From positions 4,480,540 to 4,544,539 of the forward strand of contig NZ_KQ031391.1 of NCBI RefSeq assembly GCF_000966285.1: a stretch of DNA of 64,000 bases. The letters are read 5' to 3'. A program made the translations under genes and the position numbers. Shown piece after piece: positions 21,701-30,400 of this stretch. The DNA is from Pseudofrankia sp. DC12. Lineage in GTDB: Bacteria; Actinomycetota; Actinomycetes; Frankiales; Frankiaceae. Numbering within the stretch: position 1 is the first letter of the stretch; each line of letters opens with the position of its first letter. The notes beneath the pieces were generated by a model, which was given only the letters and a program-made list of their open reading frames with translations, had not been told where the DNA came from and did not search any database.

Positions 21701-22911
21701 CCGCCTGGCCGCCCGCGCTCGACCGGGATGCGTTCGACCGGGGTGCGCCTAGCCGGGCTGGGCGTTGCCGGAGTGTTCTCGGTGGGTCGGGCGCCGCCTG
21801 AGCTGGCCGCGCTGACCCCGGCCCGGAAACTGGCGAGGCTGGATCGGGAGACCGTGGTCGTGTCCGGTTCGGTGAACGTGGGCGTCACCGCGTCAGCGGG
21901 CCCGCCGGCGTCGGGCCGGTCGGCCTCGACCCGACCAGCGCCCACCGGGCCTGCGCCGGGGTGGCTGGCGTCGAACCAGCCGACTCCGGCCGGGTCGGCG
22001 CCACGGCCGTCGGACCACGCGGGCCGCCGGCGGGGCAGCGGCTGATCGGCCGCCACCGGCTCGGTGGCCAGGCCGGCGGCCAGCTCGTCGGGCAGGTCGT
22101 CCGAAAGCGGGTCCCAGCGCGGCAGGTCGTCCGGTGGCTCCCTGAGGTCGACGTCGAGTACCTGGTCGGCGTCGGTGTCCCTGAGGTCGGCCGCGTCAAC
22201 AGCCGGCGCGGGCTCTTCCTCGACGGCCGAGGTCGCTTCGCTGAGCCATGGCTCGGCCGCGCGGTCGGGCAGCTCGACGGGCAGGCCGGTGGCGCGGTCG
22301 ATGACCAACCCCTCGACGGGCTCACGGGCGGGGCGGGAAGGCGGGAGATGCGCGCCGAGCCCGCTGTCGGCGAGCGGCGACGGCGTGGCGGCGGGTGGCG
22401 TGGGCGTGGCGTCGAAGGCGGCGAACGGCTCACTCGGGACCGCGGGTTCCCGGGGGTACAGGGGTGGCAGCGGTTCCAGCGATGCCAGCGGGCTGAGCCG
22501 GCCCGGACGGTCCGAAGGCTCCTCTGGGCGCAGGAAGCGGTCCAGGCCGGCAGCCCCGGGCAGCTCGACGCCGAAATCCTCGGGGCCCGGCCGGCCGAAG
22601 GCGGTCCCGTTGAGCTGCTCAGGCCGGGCGAACGGGTCGAGCTGGGTGGGCTGGTCCAGCGGGTCGAGCCGGGTGGGCTGGTCCAGCGGGTCGGGCCGGC
22701 CGAACTGGCCCAGCGGGCCGAGCCGGCTCAGTCCCAGTGGGTCGAGCGGGTCGAAAGTGATCGAGTCGTCGGTTACCGGGGGAAGCGGGTCCCGGTCGAA
22801 CGAGGCGGCGCCGAACCGGTCCGGGCTGTAGCCGCGCGGGTCACCGGTGGCGCCGTCGGAGCCCGAGCCGGGCGTCTCGGGCCGGTCGCGGTCGTCGGGA
22901 CGGTCGGTCAT
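18754..22911 (-). CDS. Very large GT4-type glycosyltransferase with an ~870-residue disordered N-terminus
   Basis: A protein of 1385 residues. The first ~870 are low-complexity Pro/Ala/Asp/Glu/Gly sequence with repeats such as RLDPLDQPTQLDP and no visible fold. The last ~515 form a GT4-like enzyme: an acceptor domain starting YNRFWHSMGGGERHNGM, a beta-rich insertion including PGPADVRELGIAIS near residue 1097, then TVGRFFAPGLGHAKRQLEM and HFGMTTVEAMAGGCVPVV in the donor domain. The ATG at 22911 overlaps the upstream GT2 stop as ATGA, which fixes the start within the operon, although the frame is open for 300 bp further. It is probably a chain-extension or chain-capping enzyme for the exported polymer; the disordered arm may tether it to partners. 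Confidence 0.8.
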   Translation of the reverse strand: MTDRPDDRDRPETPGSGSDGATGDPRGYSPDRFGAASFDRDPLPPVTDDSITFDPLDPLGLSRLGPLGQFGRPDPLDQPTRLDPLDQPTQLDPFARPEQLNGTAFGRPGPEDFGVELPGAAGLDRFLRPEEPSDRPGRLSPLASLEPLPPLYPREPAVPSEPFAAFDATPTPPAATPSPLADSGLGAHLPPSRPAREPVEGLVIDRATGLPVELPDRAAEPWLSEATSAVEEEPAPAVDAADLRDTDADQVLDVDLREPPDDLPRWDPLSDDLPDELAAGLATEPVAADQPLPRRRPAWSDGRGADPAGVGWFDASHPGAGPVGAGRVEADRPDAGGPADAVTPTFTEPDTTTVSRSSLASFRAGVSAASSGGARPTENTPATPSPARRTPVERIPVERGRPGGANPANRAGLADNEIPVDGAGHAGVADSTENDLAESGPIGGADPVDSANRTASAGQPDRAGHSRNAMPTDPAAPVDPFDDLVFEPFPAEPSTTFPVDDVDLLAERFPAPDALPSASYPTFGPLGASRASVGPEGLPFADDRVIDADGFPGVDRGFQPGTAAEAEPTRADAGRSATSDTDALSSDEDQTAPAADNVSTGFGVQTVMSQGVFVDPAGAAPPVETAEPTAVPPAGSVTNQPEADEPVEPAAPAAEEPVAEAPAATGAPVTAAPAADVQVAEAPTAEAQAAPADQTGHDEADPEDESQEAANPRGPVHPDRPSDLAFMTYSGFAGSRRHVGFQAGSLPDPAIPDRGVPSLVTPEPAAPELPDDGPQAPEEPARPLAAAPEPRVEPAPPVQAKPPVQAASPALDEPLVEASSLPQTEPTVPEESASQPDPRPRPDVAARPAAYREPEPTGQPGLSMVPSGRQVRAAVYNRFWHSMGGGERHNGMIAQVMAGDGADVDILGHSDVDLAELGAHLGLDLSGCRYVRIPDRGEDDISVLSGEYDLFINGSYMSRIPTRSRKAAYLCFFPTPFDHDMAAWRKAAVRSAGPLLRGVRPAVDFGLGWYPPEGGRVRQWRWSSGKAILSISAGSRRALRAEFGRPGAPTGTPLRILAPNGDTIAKIDVGAEFVGHDIPLPESEVGTEITLVSEPFTPGPADVRELGIAISRPRLVDAQESLPAKVALRFPWLLRDPNDLAWLDRYDVVMANSDFTRTWIRRMWRNEADVLYPPIQVERLRPAPVREKSIITVGRFFAPGLGHAKRQLEMVQWFAELHNAGALPGWTLHVVGGMEDSQKNYVEQVRAAGAGLPIEVHPNAPRPEVERLLSTASVFWSATGWGEDERRKPWTAEHFGMTTVEAMAGGCVPVVIDRAGQREIVRHGIDGFRWTEPEQLMSFTRRLAAEEGLRSRLAEEAVERAQLFSDAAFADRWRTIASRHHLYEG

Positions 22912-24431
22912 CGTGACACCAGCCAGTCCTGCAGCGAGCGACGCCGTTCGCTCGCGGTGCGGCCGATCTCCCGCCGCCGCGTGACCATCGCCGGGAACAG
23001 CCGTAGATAGGAGCCGATCACCTTCAGCCGCAGCAGCGTCGGCCGGACGGCCGGACGGCTGCGGGCCGCCCAGCCCTGGCGCGCCGTGCGGAGCGCGATC
23101 GACGCCGTGGTCAGCGGGTAGCGGGCCACCGCGGAAACCGCGAGGGGCAGGGTCGCGTCCTTGGTCAGCATGAGCAGCCGGTTGCGGTCGGTGTGGAACA
23201 CGAACAGCGGCGACCACTCGACGCTCGACGCGGAGTGGACGTGGCGCAACACGGCGCCGGGAACGTACCGGATGCTGTACCCACGGGACCGGATCCGCCA
23301 GGACAGGTCGGTGTCCTCGTAGTAGAGGAAGAAGTCGTCGTCGAACCAGCCGAGGTCATGGCCGAGCGCGGCGCGCATCGCCATCCCGTTCCCGCAGGCG
23401 GTGAAGACCTCCTCCGGGTTGGCGAACTGGCCGGCGTCGACCTCCTGGTAGCCCCGGTCGGCGCCGTAGCCGTCGCGCAGCACGATCCCGCCGACGTTGT
23501 TGATGACGTCGACGCGCGGCGACGTGGCGTCGATGGTCACCGAGACGGTGTTCGGCTCGGTGCCCGCGACGGGCAGCGCGGCGAAGCGGGCGGCGCCGCC
23601 GTCGGCCGCCGCCCAGCCGGGGCCGCCGTCGGCCGGGCCGGCGTGGCCGTCCCAGCTGACGACGACGGTCTTCGCGGCCTCGGCGGCCCAGGTCAGGCCG
23701 AGCGTCACCGGGCCGTCGTCGGGGACCGGAACCAGCAGCTCACCGGACCCGCGGGTCCAGAAGAACGGCGCGTTCGGCGGGCCCTCGGCGCCGAACGTGA
23801 GCCGCTCCCAGAGCACCTCCCGCAGCACGTCCCGACCGTTGACGGTGACCGAGGAGATCCGGACGCCGAGCGATCGCGAGTCGTGCGGGCCCGGGGAGAA
23901 GGTCGGCGTCTCCAGGCGCAGCCGCAGGAAGCGGGGCAGGAAGACGACCTTCCCGGTGACCGCGCCGAGCTTCTCACCGCCGGGCTGCTCGAACGGGTCG
24001 AGCAGGTTGGCCAGCCAGTCCACCTCGGGTACCGCGTCGTTGTTCAGCAGCACCGCGAAGGTGGTGTTGACCTGGCGCAGCGCCAGGTTGTTGCCGCCGG
24101 CGAAGCCGAGGTTCTTCGGCGACTCGATCACCCGTACCCACGGGTAGTGCTCGGCGAGCAGCGCCCGGGAGTGATCGGACGAGGCGTTGTCCACCACCCA
24201 GGTCTGGAACCCGAAGGCGGTGTTCTGCTTGGCTACCGCGTCCAGGCACGGCGGCAGCAGGTGGGCGCCGTTCCAGTTGACGATGACGATCGTCGCCAGC
24301 GGCCGGTCGCCCCAGCCACCGGCGGGACCGCCGCCGTCCGTGCCGCCGAGCGCGGGCGCCGGTCCCTCGGGCGCGTCCTTGGACAGGGATGCGACCTCGA
24401 GCGGGTGCACCCCAACAGGTTGCACGGTCAT
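22908..24431 (-). CDS. GT2-family glycosyltransferase with inserted beta-rich domain
   Basis: A 507-residue inverting GT-A enzyme related to rhamnosyltransferases of the WbbL/RfbF type. Motifs: IVIVNWNGA (48-56), VVDNASSD (79-86), the DxD-like LLNNDAVPEVDW (128-139) and YYEDTDLSWR (370-379) in the acceptor side. The catalytic fold is split by about 140 residues (about 165-305) that look like a beta sandwich and contain FSPGPHDSRSLGVRIS. A similar motif lies in the downstream GT4. ATGA overlaps link it to wzt upstream and GT4 downstream. It likely adds a deoxyhexose or similar sugar before Wzm/Wzt export. Confidence 0.85.
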   Translation of the reverse strand: MTVQPVGVHPLEVASLSKDAPEGPAPALGGTDGGGPAGGWGDRPLATIVIVNWNGAHLLPPCLDAVAKQNTAFGFQTWVVDNASSDHSRALLAEHYPWVRVIESPKNLGFAGGNNLALRQVNTTFAVLLNNDAVPEVDWLANLLDPFEQPGGEKLGAVTGKVVFLPRFLRLRLETPTFSPGPHDSRSLGVRISSVTVNGRDVLREVLWERLTFGAEGPPNAPFFWTRGSGELLVPVPDDGPVTLGLTWAAEAAKTVVVSWDGHAGPADGGPGWAAADGGAARFAALPVAGTEPNTVSVTIDATSPRVDVINNVGGIVLRDGYGADRGYQEVDAGQFANPEEVFTACGNGMAMRAALGHDLGWFDDDFFLYYEDTDLSWRIRSRGYSIRYVPGAVLRHVHSASSVEWSPLFVFHTDRNRLLMLTKDATLPLAVSAVARYPLTTASIALRTARQGWAARSRPAVRPTLLRLKVIGSYLRLFPAMVTRRREIGRTASERRRSLQDWLVSR

Positions 24432-25744
24432 GCGCGGAGCCTCGCCTCGTAGTCGACCTTCACAAGGCCTTCGCCGTGGGAGCCGTGGACCCCGAACAGG
24501 TCGTGGAAACGGCGTTCGGTGATCGGCTTACCGGTCGCCGCGTCGGCCACCTCCACCCGGACGGCGAAGGCACCGAGCAGGGTCGGCAGCGCGTCGATGG
24601 TGAAGTCCAGCAGCGAGAAGCCCGGGCTGATCTGGACGCCACCCGGCGGGGTCTGCATCACCCAGATCGGCAGTTCCTGGGGGCCGACCGCGACGCAGCG
24701 CACGGCGACCCGCTCGGGGTGGCTCTCGTCGATCTCGAGCCCGACGGTGATCGTGAGCGACTCGCCCGGCTCGAAGGACATCTTCGGCGGGCCGCCCGGC
24801 GCGTCGCTGTAGCCGATCGTCTCCGGCCGGACGGTCGCCTGGCTGAAGGCGCCCTCGCCCTCGGTCGGCGAGCTGCCCAGCCGCTGGCGCAGCAGCTTGG
24901 TGCCGACGGCCGGCGCACCGTCGTGGATGATCTTGCCCGACTCCAGCACGATCACCCGGTCGCACATGTTCTCGATCAGGTCGAGCGAGTGCGTCACGAA
25001 CAGGATCGTGCGGCCCTGCTGGCGGAACTCCTCGATCTTGGCGAGGCACTTGCGCTGGAAGGCCTCGTCCCCGACGGCGAGGACCTCGTCGACGAGCAGG
25101 ATGTCCGGGTCGACGTGCACCGCGACGGCGAAGCCGAGCCGGACGTACTGGCCGGACGAGTAGTGCTTCACCTCGTCGTCGATCTTGTGGCGCAGCTCGG
25201 CGAAGTCGACGATCGCGTCGAACAGCTTGTCGGTCTCCCGCTTGGTCAGGCCGAGCAGGGCCGCGTTCAGGTAGACGTTCTCCCGGCCGGTCAGCTCGCC
25301 GTTGAAGCCGGCGCCGAGCTCCAGCAGCGAGGCGATCCGCCCGTTGACCTCGACCTTGCCGCCGGTCGGGCGCAGGATGCCGGCGAGCACCTTGAGCGTC
25401 GTCGACTTGCCCGAGCCGTTCGCGCCGGCCAGCCCCACCGTCTGGCCGCGGGGGATCTCGATGTTGATGTCGCGCAGGGCCCAGAAGTCCTCGCCGGACA
25501 GGCCGCCCCGGCGGACGAACATCTCCTTCAGGCTCGTCGCCCGCTTGTGGTAGGAGACGAACTTCTTGCTGACGCCGGTCGCGCGGATCACCACCGGGCC
25601 GCCCGCGGCGATGCCGCCGCGAGCGGCCGGGCCGCCGGCCGGCAGCACGCCGGCACTGACGCTCGCGGTGCCGGCACCGGCCGCCCGGCCGGCCGGGGTG
25701 GGCCCGTGGCCGGGGGGCGCGTGCGTGGGGGAGGTCTGGGGCAC
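24428..25744 (-). CDS. wzt: Polysaccharide ABC exporter ATPase with C-terminal binding domain
   Basis: A 438-residue ATP-binding subunit that energises export of a lipid-linked polysaccharide. Walker A GANGSGKST (107-115), signature YSSGQ (195-199), Walker B ILLVDE (215-220) and H-loop H252 are all intact. Residues about 310-438 form the Wzt C-terminal beta-sandwich that, in characterised O-antigen exporters, recognises the modified chain terminus. The first 50 residues are a disordered extension. The GTG start overlaps the wzm stop by one base (TAGTG). Methyl- and acyl-transferase genes nearby could supply the cap recognised by this domain. Confidence 0.93.
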   Translation of the reverse strand: MPQTSPTHAPPGHGPTPAGRAAGAGTASVSAGVLPAGGPAARGGIAAGGPVVIRATGVSKKFVSYHKRATSLKEMFVRRGGLSGEDFWALRDINIEIPRGQTVGLAGANGSGKSTTLKVLAGILRPTGGKVEVNGRIASLLELGAGFNGELTGRENVYLNAALLGLTKRETDKLFDAIVDFAELRHKIDDEVKHYSSGQYVRLGFAVAVHVDPDILLVDEVLAVGDEAFQRKCLAKIEEFRQQGRTILFVTHSLDLIENMCDRVIVLESGKIIHDGAPAVGTKLLRQRLGSSPTEGEGAFSQATVRPETIGYSDAPGGPPKMSFEPGESLTITVGLEIDESHPERVAVRCVAVGPQELPIWVMQTPPGGVQISPGFSLLDFTIDALPTLLGAFAVRVEVADAATGKPITERRFHDLFGVHGSHGEGLVKVDYEARLRA

Positions 25745-26850
25745 TAGAGATCCTCGGCGAAGTCGGCCTGCAGCTTGCGGAAAACCCAGATCCCGAGCGC
25801 CAGCACAGCCAGCGAGATCAGCCCGGCGATGCCCAGGTGCTTGAGGTAGTAGAGGTAGCCCGGGTCAGCGAGGACATTCGACGTCGTACCGTCCGCACGC
25901 GTGATGGAGATGTCGTTGACGTAGATCGCCCGTTGGAAGGTGGCGACGACGACGGCCATCGGGTTGAGCAGGTACACCCAGGTGTACTCGTGCAGCCGGT
26001 TCTGGATCAGCCCGAACGCGTAGACCATCGGGTTCGCCCAGACCCAGGCCATCAGCGCCACCTCGATGAGGTGCGGCGTGTCCTTGAACCGGACCGACAG
26101 CGCGGAGACGAGCATCGACATGCCGGTCGTGAAGACCAGCGCGACCGCGCCGGCCGGGATGAGCAGCACCAGGCCGCCGCCGAGCAGCGGGTAGCCGAGC
26201 GCCAGCACCACCACGAACAGCACCAGCAGCTGCAGCACGAAGTGCACCGCGGCGAAGCCGACCGCGCTCAGCGGCAGGACCGGTAGCGGGAACCGGACCT
26301 TCTTCACCAGGTTCGCGTTGCCGATGACGCTGCCGCAGGCCGACGCGACGCTGCCCGCGAACGCGTTCCAGACCAGCATCCCGGCGAGGAAGTAGATGCC
26401 GAACCGCGGCACGCCCGACTTGAACACAACCTGGAACACGAACGTATAGACGACCAGCAGGAGCAAGGGGTTGGCCAGCGACCAGGCGAAGCCGAGGGTC
26501 GAGCCCTTGTACTTGACCTTGAGGTCCTTGCGGATGAGGTTGCGCAGCAGCTCCCAGCGGACCCGGCTCTGCGCGCGCGACCTGCGGGCCAGCACCCCCT
26601 GGTTGCGGCCCGCCTCGGCGCCTACGGGTGCCGTCCGGGCGGCGTGCCGCGGCCCGGAGCCGGACCGGCGCGCCGGCGGCATCCGCGGCGGCTCGGACGG
26701 CCCCGGCTGGGGCGCTGATGGGACGGGCTGCGCAAATGGGCCACGCGCTGCCTGGTCCGCCTCGGGCATCGTCGCGGTCGGCGACGGCGCCGGGGACGCT
26801 CCGGCAGCGCCGCCCTGGCCAGCGGCGGGGCCAGCCCCTGCGACCTGCAC
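25744..26850 (-). CDS. wzm: Polysaccharide ABC exporter permease
   Basis: A 368-residue permease partner of Wzt. After about 95 Pro/Ala-rich residues comes the amphipathic segment LRNLIRKDLKVKYKGSTLG (about 105-122), then six TM helices typical of ABC-2 permeases, ending KLQADFAEDL. The GTG at 26850 is preferred because GAAGGAG precedes it; the frame stays open to 27699 but that upstream stretch has no protein character. It is the first gene of a five-gene operon. A 15-bp direct repeat at 26866-26897 lies just upstream and could be its control site. Confidence 0.9.
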   Translation of the reverse strand: MQVAGAGPAAGQGGAAGASPAPSPTATMPEADQAARGPFAQPVPSAPQPGPSEPPRMPPARRSGSGPRHAARTAPVGAEAGRNQGVLARRSRAQSRVRWELLRNLIRKDLKVKYKGSTLGFAWSLANPLLLLVVYTFVFQVVFKSGVPRFGIYFLAGMLVWNAFAGSVASACGSVIGNANLVKKVRFPLPVLPLSAVGFAAVHFVLQLLVLFVVVLALGYPLLGGGLVLLIPAGAVALVFTTGMSMLVSALSVRFKDTPHLIEVALMAWVWANPMVYAFGLIQNRLHEYTWVYLLNPMAVVVATFQRAIYVNDISITRADGTTSNVLADPGYLYYLKHLGIAGLISLAVLALGIWVFRKLQADFAEDL

Positions 26851-27473
26851 TGCTCGGCTCCTTCTCGACCCTGTACGACGTCGGACCCTGAACGACGCGG
26901 ACCGACCGGCGATCATCGGGCCCTGGCCGGTCGCCGGTCCGGGGGTCGCCGGGCCTGTGTCGCCTTGGGACCGCCATTCGTAGCGCGGACGGCCCCTGTT
27001 GTTGTCCAGATCGTGCCATGGTCCCGGGTGTGCCCGCCGAGGCGGGTGACGTCCGGAATTGGCGACGATAGTCGCGTGCCCACGCGCCGCGCTCGGACCG
27101 CACCGGGGACCAGCTCGGCTACCTCGTGGGGAACACCGCCGAGCACCCGCCTCGCACCGTGTACCCGCATCGCGGTACCCCGCCTCGCGCCGTGCCCCGG
27201 CGGCGCACCGTGCGCCCGCCTGGCACTCCTGTTCTGGCACTACTGCCGCGCATGGGCGCCCAACTGTTCGCGTCGCCGTTGACGCCGGTCGTCGGGTTCC
27301 GCGAGGCGGTTCATAGTATCTGGGCCGCCTGCTCCGGCACCGGTCGACGCCTTGACCCGCCCTGGCCGGAGGAGGCGCGACAGCGCGCCCCGCCACGCGT
27401 TCGGCCCGGCGCCTGCTACCTTCGCGCCTCCGGAGTCGGCCGGCTTCGGCCGAGCCGGCCCCGGCCTGCCGAG
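26851..27473. other. Divergent promoter region between wzm and the HAD gene
   Basis: About 620 bp with no supported gene; frames crossing it are extensions of the two flanking genes. It must hold the divergent promoters of the glycan-export operon and the HAD/methyltransferase pair. The only sequence signal I can identify is the direct repeat at 26866-26897. Confidence 0.5.
26866..26897 (-). promoter_or_regulatory. Paired direct repeat upstream of wzm
   Basis: CGACCCTGTACGACG (26866-26880) and GGACCCTGAACGACG (26883-26897) share 13 of 15 bases and start 17 bp apart, 16-47 bp upstream of the wzm GTG. Head-to-tail sites at this distance could bind a response regulator; that is inference. Confidence 0.4.
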
Positions 27474-30400
27474 ATGTGGCGATACCCGCTGTCGCGCGGC
27501 TTTGTGACGTGTGACCGGGGGTGGTGCGAGGTGTTCGGGGACGCGCGGCTCGGGCACGCCTGGTCGCACCTGGACTCCGGCGGCGCGGACGCACTGTCCG
27601 TCGACGTCTTCGAGACCCTGCTATGGCGGCTGGTTCCCGAGCCTGCCCACGCGTTCTTGCTACTGGGTGAACGGCTGGCGGCGGCGGGCCGGCTGCCACC
27701 CGACCTCACAGCCGGTCAGTTCGCGCACCTGCGGGTGCTCGCCGAGGCCCACGCCCGTCAGCAGGTCCTGGCGAATCGCGGGGGCACAGGCCCTGGGGGA
27801 TCTGGCGGTGGCGACCGCTCGGGGGGCTCCGGACATCCCCGGCTGGACGAGATCTGGGCGCTGCTGCGTCCCGCGCTGCCGGGCTCGGGCGAGCTCGACT
27901 ACCTGATCGAGGTGGAGCTGTCCGTCCTGCGGGCGGTCTACCGGGTCGACCTCGACGTGGCCGAGATCGTCGAGCTGGCCGCGCTCAAGCTGGGCCTCCC
28001 GGTCTTCCTGGTCGCCGACACCTGCCTTTCCGCCGCGCAGCTCGACCGGTTGCTCGCCCGGGCGGATCTGGCGGGCATCCCGTTCGCCGGGCTGTTCACC
28101 TCGGCCGACGTGGGCGTCGGACCGGCCGACGGCCTGCTCGCGCATGTCGCCGCCACCACCGGCGCTCCGGCGTCCCGGCTGCTGCACCTGGCGGGCGACC
28201 CCACCGGTGCCACACCGCCGGCCGTCGGGCCCGCGGCCGCGCCGAACGTCACGGTGATCCACCGGGGCGAGGCGACGGCCGGGCTGCGGGCGACCCTAGC
28301 GGCCGAAGGGCTGCTCGGCGATCCGGACGACGCCACCCCGGTCGACCCGGAATACGGCGACTTCGGGCTGACGGCGCTGCGCGCCCGGGTGCTGCACCGG
28401 GCCGAGGGGGCCGGGGTGCCACGGGCGCTGCGGCGGTTCTGGGACACCGGGGCGACCGTGTTCGGCCCGGTGTTCACCGGGTTCGCGGAGTGGGTCGTGG
28501 AACGGACCCAGGAGCAGGGCGCCGAGGAGGCGTTCTGCCTGATGCGCTCGGGGGAGTTCGTCGCCGGCCTGCTCGCCGGGCCCGGCCGGGACGCCGGCGT
28601 GACCGCTCGCCCGCTGTGGGCCTCGCGTGAGGTCTGCGCGCTGGCCAACGTCTTCGAGGCATCCGCGCCCGAGCTGCGGGCGTTCCTCGCCCATGCCGGC
28701 ACCGGGCCACCGCCCAGCGCGTCCGGAGCCTCGGCGGCGGGCGGCGGTGCCGTGGGCACGGTCGGCGCGCTGCTGCGCCGGCTTCGGGTGGACCTCGTCA
28801 CGGTGCCCGGCATCTCGGCGCTGGCCGGCCGCCGGCTGGACGTCCCCGCCGGCCTGCTCGACGAGATCCTCGAGGAGCTGCTGGAGACGCTCAGTCACGA
28901 CGACCGGATCCGCGGCGAGATCGTGCTGGCCGCCGAGCGGCTGCGCGAGCGGTTCCTGCGCTACCTCGACGAGCGGCTGCCCGACCGCGGGCCGGCCGTG
29001 CTGGTCGACCTCGGCTGGGACGGCACCACCCAGGTGCTGCTCGCCCGCCTGCTGGCCGCCACCGGCCGTGACGTCACCCCGGTAGGCCTTTACCTCGCGA
29101 CCGGACCGGCCGTCCACGCGCACCGGCTCGCCGGGCACCGGATGGAGGGGTATCTCGCCTCCGCCGGCCAGCCGGCCCGGCTTGCCGGCCAGCTACTGCG
29201 CGCGCCGGCCGTCGTCGAGCAGGTCGCGATGGCCGACGCCGGTGCGCTGATCTCGTTCGACGAGGGGTCCACCCCGCTGCTCGGCCTGGGCCGGGCCAGC
29301 CGCACCCAGCTTGCGCAGCGCGGCTCCGTCCAGGACGGCGCCCGCGCCTTCCAGCGGGAGTGGCTGCGCTACCGGGAGGCGGAGACCCCGGACAACGCGG
29401 ACAGCGCGCTTCCGTCGCTGTGCGGCGACGGCGCGCGGCTGGCGTTGCTGCGCACGCTCACCCGGCTCGTCGCCCGGCCTACCACGGCGGAGGCCGCCGC
29501 CTTCGGCGCCTGGCGGCACGATGGCGACGAGCCGGCCGGCAGGCCGGCGGGCGACGAGCAGCGGCTGGGTGGCCCCGAGGCGGGTGCCGACTCGGCGGCG
29601 GGCGGTGTCACGGGGTTGGCTGGTGCCCCCGGGCCGGCGGGACTGGCTGGTTCAGCGAGGCTGGCCGGGGCGGCAGGGCCGGCCAGGGCCGGCCAGGGCC
29701 TCGTGCCGGCCGAGCTGATCAGACGGATGCCCTACCTGAGCCCCGCCGGCCTGGCCGAGCTGCCGCTGCGCGAGGCGACCTGGCCGGCCGCCGTCGCCGC
29801 GATCGCGAACCGGCCGCTGGCGCTCGTCACCGAACTCGCCGCGGCGGCGGGCATCGACCCGAGGGAGCTGTCCGCGCCGGCCGCCGCCGGTCCCGTGGAG
29901 GTATACGTCGACATCGGCGGCGACTTCGCCCGCGGCCCGAAGGCGACCGCGACTCCGTACGCCGGGCGGGACGGGCTGTCTCTCGTCCGGCTTCGGGTCG
30001 ACGCCGTGGGCGCCCGCCGGGTCCGGATCGACCCGGCCGGCCGGCGCGGCCTGCTGCGGCTGGACTGGCTGACCCTCGGCTTCCACGTCGTCGGTGCCGG
30101 CGAGCCGCGCCAGTTCACGATCACCGCGTTCGAGGGCCCCGGCTCGCTGGAGGCGGACGAATCCAACCAGAACGGCCGCAGTATCACCGGCTCCGCGACC
30201 GGATCGGCCGGATTGGCCAGCCGTGGTCGAGGCGTTGTCCTGGGGCTGGTTGGGCTGCGAATACTCCAGCCCAACCTTGTCGAAGTCCTCGACGCTGACC
30301 CTCAACTCGTCTACAACCTGGATCTGCCGGGCATGCCCGAGCTGGGTGGCACGTACGCGATTGACGTCGAGTTCGCATTTGGGTGGATGGGGATCCGGGG

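Noticed and set aside
27126-27473. Upstream extension of the HAD protein
   Set aside because: Open frame but Arg/Pro-rich, without a ribosome-binding site, in a region needed for the divergent promoters.
26851-27699. N-terminal extension of Wzm to 651 residues
   Set aside because: It would overlap the divergent HAD gene; a good ribosome-binding site precedes the GTG at 26850.
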